From: CG2-30-40-21 sp043806395
GTDB lineage: Bacteria > UBA9089 > CG2-30-40-21
DNA length: 12,212 nt
Direction of reading: 5' to 3'
NCBI GenBank assembly: GCA_043806395.1
Contig: JAZDHC010000165.1
Location: 1-12,212 of the forward strand
Positions 1-5,952 of the stretch are shown one piece after another. Below the pieces are notes generated by a model. That model had not been told where the DNA came from and ran no database searches. It was given only the letters and a program-made list of their open reading frames with translations. The position numbers and the translations under genes were made by a program. Within the stretch, counting starts at the first letter, position 1. The number at the start of each line of letters is the position of its first letter.

Positions 1-381
1 CACTTTCATCGTTTTTCATATGATTCCTTTCGGGCAAGGGGACATCATCTACAGAATACAACCCCCTAACCCCCTTTTCTAAGGGGGAATATTGCACTCT
101 TAACTAACCGCAAGCTTTCAAACAAAGGTGAACCGTCCCCAGTTATTGTTATTCTGAGCACTTCTGTCCCTCCTGTCTTCTGAATACATGTCCAATAGTT
201 GGACACCTTTTTTGGACAGTTCTGTCCAAAAAGCATACATACCTGCGAATATAATCCCCCCTTTTTTATTTACTAACCATTTTTTGCATTTAGGGTTACA
301 AATACAAACGACTAATCTGGCATGAAATTTGCATATATTACCATGCGTGAAAGATGAATGTGGTAGGGCAGAATCTGCTTT
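1..381. other. gene-free left edge with degenerate repeats
   Basis: I see no convincing gene here. Positions 2-82 could be the last 26 codons of a plus-strand gene entering from the left (it reads through FIVFHMIPFGQG to a TAA at 80-82), but its tail runs into a C-rich repeat and nothing identifies it. Positions 61-89 hold that repeat: a 7-bp stem with a 4-nt loop (70-87), of the same family as 3127-3150 in opposite orientation. Positions 189-232 hold the TTGGACA hairpin cluster listed separately. A minus-strand open frame over 118-399 starts inside the inverted repeat of the downstream element and looks accidental. Confidence 0.5.
189..232. repeat. two adjacent hairpins built from four TTGGACA units
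   Basis: The 7-mer TTGGACA occurs four times in 44 bp in alternating orientation. Hairpin 1 is TGTCCAA / TTGGACA (189-195, 199-205) with a 3-nt loop. Hairpin 2 is TTTTTGGACAG / CTGTCCAAAAA (209-219, 222-232), a perfect 11-bp stem around 2 nt. The symmetry is seen directly. It could be the end of a degraded insertion sequence or a REP-like unit. It is some 390 bp from the nearest start codon, so an operator role is unlikely. Confidence 0.6.
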
Positions 382-585
382 TATACTCAGCGAGGTCATA
401 AATTGTGATTTTTCGGTGAGGATTAATCAATGAGAGCAAGGCGTGAAGATGGACCGTAGGGGTAGACCTGTGTGTCTACCCGAATAACTGGGCGAACACA
501 TAGGTTCGCCCCTGCGAACCTGAACAACGCAGCTATCGTTGATTAAGACCAGCGAAAAACACGATTTATGACATTGCTGAGTATA
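382..585 (+). mobile_element. 204-bp MITE-like inverted-repeat element, copy 1
   Basis: This non-coding element matches copy 2 at 5355-5558 in length and at all but about 8 of 204 positions. Its ends are long imperfect inverted repeats: it opens TATACTCAGC and closes GCTGAGTATA. The two arms stay alignable for about 55 bp through GTCATAAAT, TTTTTCG and TTAATCA, with two 1-nt gaps. The core holds two 8-bp-stem, 6-nt-loop hairpins (460-481 and 490-511). Both copies also share tattcata just past the right end, so the unit may be 212 bp. No open frame is present, so a transposase would have to act in trans. A miniature inverted-repeat transposable element is the best reading; the transposase family is unknown. 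Confidence 0.8.
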
Positions 586-595
586 TATTCATAAT
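568..595 (+). promoter_or_regulatory. putative sigma-70 promoter at the right end of MITE copy 1
   Basis: ATGACA (568-573, five of six to TTGACA) is followed after 16 bp by CATAAT (590-595, five of six to TATAAT). The -35 lies in the element's terminal repeat and the -10 straddles the element/host junction. The predicted start near 602 leaves a leader of about 20 nt before the gene at 621. Motif match only; no direct evidence of activity. Confidence 0.4.
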
Positions 596-620
596 TCTTA
601 ATTTCCCCCCGAGGTAATTA

Positions 621-1859
621 ATGATACATAAAAAACTCATCTTAATCAAAATCATTCTGCTACCCTTCCTTATACTTGCCCCTTCCCTGCTTCATGCAGA
701 AAAATCTTATATGTATTCATCAATTCCCTCTTTCTCGTCCACAAGGGTTCCGCCTGATGAGGTCAAGGGAATTCATATTACCTCATTTGTAGCCTCTAAC
801 CTTGAGTTATTTAAGCAATCTTTAGCCTTAGCCGATCGGACGGAATTGAATGCTATGGTTATAGATATTAAAGAAACAGATGGGGCTATTGCTTATAGGA
901 CTGCTGTTCCGCTGGCTAAGGAAATAGGGGCAATAAAACCCATGATGGATATTGAGAAAATTGTTAATTTATGCGATCAGCACCAGTTGTACAAGATAGC
1001 CAGAATTTGTGTTTTTAAGGATAATCTATTGGCACAGGCAAGACCTGATCTGGCTATTTGTGAAAAAAATGGTCAAATATGGTATGATTTTAAGGGGGCT
1101 TGTTGGACAAATCCTTATTCCCACGCCGTTTGGGAGTATAATCTTGGTCTGGCAAAAGAGCTTATTGCCTATGGCTTTAACGAGATTCAGTTTGATTATG
1201 TCCGATTTCCTACCGATGGTCGAATTAGCAATTGTTGGTATGGAATGGATCATAATAACAAAACAGCCATTGCTGCTACTGCTGATTTTGTCAAATTTTG
1301 CAAGCAAGGAATAGGGGCAAAGGGTTATATCTCTGTTGATGTCTTTGGGTTAAGCATAGACAGGGATCTGGGGATTGGTCAGGATTTTTTAGAAATTGCC
1401 AGATATGCTGACTTTATTTCACCCATGGTTTATCCCTCTCATTATTATCGTGGTGAATATGGACTCATCAACCCGGATGCCATGCCCTATGATGTAATAA
1501 ATATCAGCACTAAGAATGCCCTTCGCAAACTCGAAGGAACGGGTTGTAAGCTTAGAAGCTGGCTGCAGGATTTTAGCTTGAAGCAAAAATATGGTGCTGT
1601 AGAGGTGCAGCTTCAGATTAAGGCTTTGCTTCAACGGGGATGTAATAGTTGGCTGCTCTGGAATCCTTGTTGTAGATATACAGAGGAGGCATTAATGCCT
1701 GATGAGGGAACAGATAAAAATGATAGCTTTTATACCCCATCCACACCAGAGGAAGAATTGATCAGGAATGATTCCTTAAGGATAGCTGGTTTGTCCACGG
1801 TTTCATCTGTGCTGACAGAGAGATGTTCAAGGGAGTTGATTGATGATTGCCATTATTGA
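621..1859 (+). CDS. exported putative glycoside hydrolase, DUF4015 type
   Basis: A protein of 412 residues with a clear Sec signal peptide (lysines at 4-5, hydrophobic 6-22, likely cleavage after LHA at 26), so it acts outside the cytoplasm or is membrane-tethered. The body resembles the putative glycosyl hydrolase domain PF13200 (DUF4015), a TIM-barrel-like family. Visible family motifs are VKGIHITSF (48-56), RTELNAMVIDIK (73-84), EIQFDYVRFPTDG (188-200) and DFISPMVYPSHY (264-275). Acidic residues in DYVRFP are candidate active-site positions; the substrate is unknown. The last 55 or so residues (after 357) are polar, cysteine-containing and not part of the recognised domain. The ATG at 621 is supported by GAGGT at 611-615. 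The stop overlaps hisH by 17 nt, so the two are probably co-transcribed. Family call is fairly sure; enzymatic activity is inferred. Confidence 0.85.
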   Translation: MIHKKLILIKIILLPFLILAPSLLHAEKSYMYSSIPSFSSTRVPPDEVKGIHITSFVASNLELFKQSLALADRTELNAMVIDIKETDGAIAYRTAVPLAKEIGAIKPMMDIEKIVNLCDQHQLYKIARICVFKDNLLAQARPDLAICEKNGQIWYDFKGACWTNPYSHAVWEYNLGLAKELIAYGFNEIQFDYVRFPTDGRISNCWYGMDHNNKTAIAATADFVKFCKQGIGAKGYISVDVFGLSIDRDLGIGQDFLEIARYADFISPMVYPSHYYRGEYGLINPDAMPYDVINISTKNALRKLEGTGCKLRSWLQDFSLKQKYGAVEVQLQIKALLQRGCNSWLLWNPCCRYTEEALMPDEGTDKNDSFYTPSTPEEELIRNDSLRIAGLSTVSSVLTERCSRELIDDCHY

Positions 1860-2505
1860 TTATGGGGTAGGAAACCTTCGTTCTGTCCAGAAGGGCTTTG
1901 AAATGGTAGGGTCTGAAGCCATAATTACCAGCAATCCAGAGATTATCAATACAGCATCATCCGTGGTTTTGCCAGGGGTTGGTGCCTTTAGCGATGCCAT
2001 GGATAATCTTAAAAATCTTGGACTTATTGAGGTTATCCATTCAAGTGTCTCCTCTGGCAAACCATTTTTGGGAATATGCCTTGGTTTGCAATTGCTTTTT
2101 ACTGAAAGTGAAGAATTCGGGCATTGCCACGGTCTTGATATTATCAAGGGAAGGGTGGTAAGGTTTCAAGATCCTACCTTAAAAGTTCCTCATATGGGCT
2201 GGAATCAGTTAAATATAAAGAAAAAATCACTGCCAGAGGTGCTACCTCCTATATTGCAGGATATACCGGATAAAACCTTTGCCTATTTTGTCCATTCCTA
2301 TTTTGTCGTGCCTGAGGATACAGGGGTTATTGCTACAACAACGGATTATGGCGTGGAATTTGTCTCATCTATCTGGCAGGATAACCTTTATGCTGTGCAA
2401 TTCCATCCGGAAAAGAGTCAATCTCAGGGACTGGCAATGTTGAAGGCATTTGCCTCATTAAGCATCTCCACCAGCCGTACTAATGGCAAGCCAACCACAT
2501 TATAA
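1843..2505 (+). CDS. hisH: imidazole glycerol phosphate synthase, glutaminase subunit HisH
   Basis: HisH removes ammonia from glutamine and passes it to HisF to make imidazole glycerol phosphate and AICAR in histidine biosynthesis (cytoplasmic). The class-I glutamine amidotransferase triad is visible: Cys79 in GICLGLQLLF, His188 and Glu190 in QFHPEKSQ. The N-terminus IAIIDYGVGNLRSV and the VLPGVGAF segment (42-49) are typical. The ATG at 1843 is preferred over a TTG at 1840 because GGGAG (1831-1835) sits 7 nt upstream. The start lies inside the end of the hydrolase gene, suggesting translational coupling. At 220 residues it is about 20 longer than usual: the family core ends near residue 205 and the tail reads antisense to maf. 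No hisF or hisA lies in this window, so the partner must be encoded elsewhere. Confidence 0.95.
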   Translation: MIAIIDYGVGNLRSVQKGFEMVGSEAIITSNPEIINTASSVVLPGVGAFSDAMDNLKNLGLIEVIHSSVSSGKPFLGICLGLQLLFTESEEFGHCHGLDIIKGRVVRFQDPTLKVPHMGWNQLNIKKKSLPEVLPPILQDIPDKTFAYFVHSYFVVPEDTGVIATTTDYGVEFVSSIWQDNLYAVQFHPEKSQSQGLAMLKAFASLSISTSRTNGKPTTL

Positions 2506-3002
2506 AAACACCCATGAATGCCCTTGATAAATCTGGCACCAATACCCTGAATACACACTGCCCCAGCCTTACCAATGGGTTCACCTGTTGCCAGATAACT
2601 CATTATTTCATCCTCGCTCAAGGATTTCATCATCACCTCTGTAGAGACAACATCAAGCAGCGTCTTGTGTGGGGTCACTACTGCCACACCAGTAAGTACG
2701 CGATGGGTTGTACCACTCAAAAGCCGAAGCATCTGGCCAGCCTCTTCCAAGTTATGAGGCTTGCCCAGTATCCTGTCCTGATAAACAACAATGGTGTCTG
2801 CCCCAATAATAACCTCAAATCCTGGATTCTCCTTTGCCACCCAAAGTGCCTTTTTCAAGGCAATCTCCTTTACCTGTTCCTCTGGTGGCAGTTCATCAGA
2901 CATGCTTTCATCAACCATGCCAGGAATAACCGTGAATTCAAGCCCTATTTGTTCAAGCAATCTTTTTCTCTGTGGTGAGGCAGAGGCAAGGATAATGGAC
3001 AT
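2424..3002 (-). CDS. maf: Maf-family nucleoside triphosphate pyrophosphatase
   Basis: Maf proteins hydrolyse non-canonical or surplus nucleoside triphosphates (dTTP/UTP or modified bases) to monophosphates and are linked to septum inhibition. At 192 residues the length is normal. Seen: the N-terminal ASASPQRKRLL (6-16), GADTIVV with catalytic-type Asp69, ILGKP (78-82), LSGTTHRVLTGVAV, and the C-terminal KAGAVCIQGIGARF and NVVGLPL segments. The overall form fits the YhdE/dTTP-UTP subgroup. Two departures are worth noting: the usual SPRR reads SPQR, and the usual DKAGAYGIQG reads GKAGAVCIQG, so substrate preference is uncertain. An AAGGTAGG stretch lies about 10 nt upstream of the ATG. The last 82 nt, encoding the end of the NVVGLPL segment and the final helix, overlap the 3' end of hisH on the other strand. 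Confidence 0.92.
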   Translation of the reverse strand: MSIILASASPQRKRLLEQIGLEFTVIPGMVDESMSDELPPEEQVKEIALKKALWVAKENPGFEVIIGADTIVVYQDRILGKPHNLEEAGQMLRLLSGTTHRVLTGVAVVTPHKTLLDVVSTEVMMKSLSEDEIMSYLATGEPIGKAGAVCIQGIGARFIKGIHGCFYNVVGLPLVRLVEMLNEANAFNIASP

Positions 3003-3084
3003 AATTTTAGTACCTACCTTTTATCGGAAAATGCGTGAGGAAAAGGCACAGAGAAAGAAAAAGAATCACAGACTCGGACTAAGA

Positions 3085-3200
3085 TTATCCGCAGATTACG
3101 CAGATTACGCAGATTAAGATTTTTTGTCCCCCTTTGAAGGGGGTTAGGAGGGATGTCCTCCTATTAGAACATCTGTGTAATCTGCGTAATCTGCGGATTA
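3085..3200. repeat. inverted CGCAGATTAC repeat pair with inner hairpins, between maf and mqnC
   Basis: The left arm (3085-3114) and right arm (3171-3200) are inverted copies matching at 28 of 30 positions. Each arm is itself a 9-bp GCAGATTAC unit repeated about three times. Between them are two hairpins: CCCCCTT/AAGGGGG (3128-3134, 3137-3143) and AGGAGG/CCTCCT (3146-3151, 3157-3162). The first belongs to the same family as the hairpin at 61-89. The right arm contains the stop codon of mqnC. The structure could end transcription from the mqnC side by strong pairing, but no downstream T-run is present, so I do not call it an intrinsic terminator. Confidence 0.75.
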
Positions 3201-4277
3201 ATTCTTCTCTGTATTCTCTGCAGTGAACTTCCGCAACACTTCATACCTCGTATCCCTCTGAGCCGGTATCTTCCCTGCCCCCTTGATAATCTCTATCATC
3301 AATGCAATCGTTGTTTGATAAGACACACCTGTAGCGTGCAATACCTTCTCTTCCATGAGTATACCGCCAAGGTCGTTTGCCCCGAAGGCAAGCCCAATCT
3401 GTGCTAATTTATGCCCCTCGGTCACCCAGCCGGTGTGGATATTGGGGATATTATCCAGCATAATGCGAGAGATGGCAAGTGTTTTGAGGTAATCTATCCC
3501 ACCTGCAGGTTGAATATCCGAAAAGTCTGTATTAGCTGGTGAAAATGTCCAGGGGATGAATGCCTTGAACCCGCCAGTTTTGTCCTGAAGATCCCGAATC
3601 CGAAGCATATGTTCAATCCTTTCTGCCTTTGTCTCCATCATCCCAAAGGTCATGGTTGCAGTTGTGTGCATACCAATGGAGTGAGCTGTTTCCATTATCT
3701 CCAGCCATTGAGCTGTATTAATCTTATGCGGGCTGACTATTTTTCTTACCCTGTCAACCAAGATTTCTGCCGCACCAGGCAGTGAATCAAGCCCGGCATC
3801 CTTTAGCCTGAGTAAAACATCCCTGATGGATAGCCTTGAGGTCTTTGATAAGCAATAAATCTCTGTCGGAGAAAGGGAATGCAGCCAAACGGCAAACCTT
3901 TTTTTAATCTCACTCAACAAATTACAGTAATAATCAAGAGATAATTCAGGATTAATTCCGCCCTGCAACAATACCTGTGTCCCCCCTATCTGTAACAACT
4001 CCTCTATCTTGTGAAATATTTCTTCCTCTGGCAGCAGATACGCATCCTTTGATTCTGGTTTCACTGAAAAGGCACAGAACCTGCACCCCAGAACACAAAC
4101 ATTGGTAAAGGTAATATTGCGATCAATGATAAAAGTAGCCATATTCTTTGGATGATATTTTTTCATCCTCTGGTTTGCAATCCTGCCCAGATCAAGTAAA
4201 TCTTCCTCAAAGAGGCTGATACCTTCCTCAAGACTTAATCTTTTGCCTGAATATGCGTTGTCAAGAATATTATTCAT
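3198..4277 (-). CDS. mqnC: cyclic dehypoxanthinyl futalosine synthase, radical SAM
   Basis: MqnC is the radical S-adenosylmethionine enzyme that cyclises dehypoxanthine futalosine in the futalosine route to menaquinone (cytoplasmic). The [4Fe-4S] cluster motif is CVLGCRFC (Cys61, Cys65, Cys68). Other family segments are GGTQVLLQGGINPEL (98-112), LPGAAEILVDRVR (166-178), TATMTFG (206-212) and FIPWTFSP (240-247). MqnE, a paralogue of similar size, is the main alternative, but FIPWTF and the LPG-AEIL segment fit MqnC better. I chose the ATG at 4277 because GGAGGGAG lies about 7 nt upstream; an in-frame ATG at 4295 has poor spacing. It follows the permease by 21 nt, so the two are probably co-transcribed. 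The C-terminal FTAENTEKN and the stop codon come from repeat DNA and look non-native. Confidence 0.93.
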   Translation of the reverse strand: MNNILDNAYSGKRLSLEEGISLFEEDLLDLGRIANQRMKKYHPKNMATFIIDRNITFTNVCVLGCRFCAFSVKPESKDAYLLPEEEIFHKIEELLQIGGTQVLLQGGINPELSLDYYCNLLSEIKKRFAVWLHSLSPTEIYCLSKTSRLSIRDVLLRLKDAGLDSLPGAAEILVDRVRKIVSPHKINTAQWLEIMETAHSIGMHTTATMTFGMMETKAERIEHMLRIRDLQDKTGGFKAFIPWTFSPANTDFSDIQPAGGIDYLKTLAISRIMLDNIPNIHTGWVTEGHKLAQIGLAFGANDLGGILMEEKVLHATGVSYQTTIALMIEIIKGAGKIPAQRDTRYEVLRKFTAENTEKN

Positions 4278-4298
4278 GTGTTGTTCTCCCTCCATTCC

Positions 4299-5318
4299 TC
4301 AAAATCCCACCAGATACAATATCAATCCACAACTCAATCCAATAACAAGGTTTATCATCTTTATCAATGCAGCATCCTTCGGTGCATAAGATAACAGGGG
4401 AAGCATGCCATGTCCATCCTGAACAATGGCACTTGTCAGGAGGACAGAAAAGGGGATGATCCCCTGGCTAAACATTACCACAAAGATAAGGTGTGGACCT
4501 GATTCAGGGATTATGCCCACTAAGGCAGCAATAAGGAATATCCAGACCATATGTGTCTGTGCAAATGATTCTAAATTCCAGTGTTTAAGCCCTGTATCTA
4601 CTACAACTAAGGCAAGAAAACTCCATAAAAATACCCGCCATAAATGCTTTTTGATGATATGATTCCAGATATGTTCCTCAAGATAATGCTCTGAAACAGT
4701 TAGTACAATAAATAATGCCAGAAGAATGACTGCAACAATTGCCCCTCTTTCTATAGCACTCTCTTCTGCAGCTACAATCCCACCAATTAACATAAGGAAA
4801 AATATCAAGAATATAGATAACAAGAGAAATCTGACAAAGCTAATCTGCTTGAGGTGTTCCCAAGTACCTTTCCAATCAAGCGTCTTGCACCCTTTATTTT
4901 CTAAATGTAATTCAGAGAGCTTACATGCAATACAGGGCTTAATCCTTAAGAGTGGTGCTAATTTGTCAATTAACCAGCCAAATACAATGCCTAAGACAAA
5001 AAGGATACCAAACAAGATTAATGCTTGTCTGGGAAACATTGCCAGCATAACAAATGCCTCATCCCCGGAGGCAGCAATCATACTTCCTGTCAATGCCCCA
5101 AAGCTTAAAAGCCCATGAACATAAAAGGAGACATTCATAAAAGCACCAAGGCACCCTGGTGTGGTGGCAATAGCTGAGGAGATGATATACTGCCGAAGAT
5201 GACCACCCTTCATCAACAGGCTTAACCTTCCACGGGTTAAAACCTCAATATAATCCACAAGCATCATCATGACTAAAACAAAGATGGTTATTATTAAGGC
5301 TTGTTCTAAATTTTCCAT
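4299..5318 (-). CDS. putative 10-TM metal (manganese-like) transporter
   Basis: An integral inner-membrane protein of 339 residues resembling the putative 10-TM heavy-metal exporter family PF11449 (ArsP_2), often annotated as a putative manganese transporter. It shows an internal two-fold pattern: ATTPGCLGAF (51-60) and SGDEAFVML (84-92) in the first half, GIIPESGPHLIFV (268-280) and QDGHGMLPLL (300-309) in the second. Hydrophobic spans lie near 6-22, 44-62, 70-92, 99-117, 161-183, 192-209, 228-241, 258-271, 276-298 and 318-338. The loop at 128-156 carries CIAC, several His/Glu and another Cys, a plausible metal site. The ATG at 5318 is chosen because AGGAG (5323-5327) sits 4 nt upstream; a longer frame to 5372 would start inside MITE copy 2. 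The substrate is not determined by sequence. Confidence 0.82.
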   Translation of the reverse strand: MENLEQALIITIFVLVMMMLVDYIEVLTRGRLSLLMKGGHLRQYIISSAIATTPGCLGAFMNVSFYVHGLLSFGALTGSMIAASGDEAFVMLAMFPRQALILFGILFVLGIVFGWLIDKLAPLLRIKPCIACKLSELHLENKGCKTLDWKGTWEHLKQISFVRFLLLSIFLIFFLMLIGGIVAAEESAIERGAIVAVILLALFIVLTVSEHYLEEHIWNHIIKKHLWRVFLWSFLALVVVDTGLKHWNLESFAQTHMVWIFLIAALVGIIPESGPHLIFVVMFSQGIIPFSVLLTSAIVQDGHGMLPLLSYAPKDAALIKMINLVIGLSCGLILYLVGF

Positions 5319-5352
5319 GGTTCTCCTGAATAGGGAAAGGCACAAAGTGAGA

Positions 5353-5382
5353 AATATACTCAGCGAGGGCATAAATTGTGAA
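5353..5382 (-). promoter_or_regulatory. putative sigma-70 promoter at the left end of MITE copy 2
   Basis: Read on the minus strand, TTCACA (5382-5377, five of six) and TATATT (5358-5353, five of six) are spaced 18 bp apart. They point at the permease start at 5318 and give a leader of roughly 28 nt containing the AGGAG site. Both hexamers lie in, or at the edge of, the element's terminal inverted repeat. Motif match only. Confidence 0.4.
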
Positions 5383-5558
5383 TTTTCGGTGAGGATTAAT
5401 CAAGAAGAGCAAGGCGTGAAGGTGGACCGTAGGGGTAGACCTGTGTGTCTACCCAAATAATTGGGCGAACACATAGGTTCGCCCCTACGAACCTGAACAA
5501 CGCAGCTATCGTTGATTAAGACCAGCGAAAAACACGATTTATGACATTGCTGAGTATA
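5355..5558 (+). mobile_element. 204-bp MITE-like inverted-repeat element, copy 2
   Basis: Same element and same orientation as copy 1 at 382-585; the last 70 or so bases are identical between copies. The two core hairpins are at 5433-5454 and 5463-5484. Here the outer CGTAGGGG / CCCCTACG pairing that brackets them is perfect, while copy 1 has one mismatch. No coding capacity. It lies 36 bp upstream of the permease start codon on the minus strand. Confidence 0.8.
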
Positions 5559-5585
5559 TATTCATACTCTGTCCCAATACTTGTT

Positions 5586-5601
5586 CGGCACGATTCTTGC
5601 T
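5586..5601 (+). promoter_or_regulatory. sigma-54 (-24/-12) promoter-like site without a gene
   Basis: The 16-mer CGGCACGATTCTTGCT matches the consensus TGGCACGrNNNTTGCW at every defined position except the first, and the GG-to-GC spacing is correct. It is preceded by a T-containing stretch as usual. Downstream there is only an IS-like remnant and then genes on the opposite strand, so it is either an orphan left after an insertion or deletion, or a chance match. No enhancer site was recognised. Confidence 0.4.
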
Positions 5602-5657
5602 TGTGATTTTGGCCAACTGTTGCGTCAATCTTACGATGTCGTAGATAATCTTGCAAT

Positions 5658-5798
5658 GGACACCTCTAAAAACTCACTAAAGCCACGCTGGCGACAACGC
5701 TTCGTTGCTCAAAAATGCTCATTTACCACATGCAAACTGCGCTTTTTTTCTTATGCGCCATTGCCATCATCAGTTTGATTGAATTTTTAGAGGTGCCC
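5658..5798. mobile_element. 141-bp insertion-sequence-like remnant with terminal inverted repeats
   Basis: The left end GGACACCTCTAAAAACTCA and the right end, read inward as GGGCACCTCTAAAAATTCA, match at 17 of 19 positions and stay similar for a few more bases. The 100 bp between carry no transposase. No target-site duplication is evident in the flanks (..gcaat / ttaag..). This is best read as an internally deleted IS or a short MITE unrelated to the 204-bp family. The parent IS family is not identified. Confidence 0.6.
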
Positions 5799-5900
5799 TT
5801 AAGATATCCAGTGATTTCTCAGAGTTGATTTTCAATCGAAACCTTAATTCCACGATTGATTAGGGAGTTACCTTGAACGATTAGTTAGCCTTTTTTTCTG

Positions 5901-5943
5901 AAAAAACACCGTTCTTTCGCCGCAGCACATGACATGCGAAAGA
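5901..5943 (-). terminator. possible terminator of the restriction operon
   Basis: On the minus strand, just past the mod stop, TCTTTCGC (5943-5936) pairs with GCGAAAGA (5920-5913) around a 15-nt loop. Six bases later comes a run of six T (5906-5901). The large loop and the gap before the T-run make it a weak intrinsic terminator. Confidence 0.3.
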
Positions 5944-5952
5944 GGTTTTCTA

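Larger units (their letters stand above)
5559..5952. other. gene-free junction between housekeeping genes and the restriction operon
   Basis: No gene is supported here. It contains, in order, a sigma-54-like promoter (5586-5601), an insertion-sequence-like remnant (5658-5798) and a hairpin that may terminate the mod transcript (5901-5943). A 65-codon plus-strand frame at 5581-5778 runs through the remnant with no recognisable protein and no SD site. Confidence 0.6.

Noticed and set aside
2..82. Possible 3' end of an upstream plus-strand gene
   Set aside because: Only 26 codons, ending in a C-rich repeat. Another frame is also open to position 69, so there is no way to tell it from chance.
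118..399. 93-codon minus-strand open frame
   Set aside because: Its start lies in the terminal repeat of the MITE-like element, it runs through palindromic repeats, and no protein family or SD site is visible.
2514..2978. 154-codon plus-strand open frame over maf
   Set aside because: It is the antisense shadow of a well-recognised Maf protein, with low-complexity Cys/His content and no SD site.
3085..3200. CRISPR array
   Set aside because: The GCAGATTAC units are contiguous 9-bp tandem copies and an inverted pair, without repeat-spacer alternation or cas genes nearby.
5581..5778. 65-codon plus-strand frame as a small gene
   Set aside because: It starts at TTG without a ribosome-binding site and runs across the IS-like remnant and its end.
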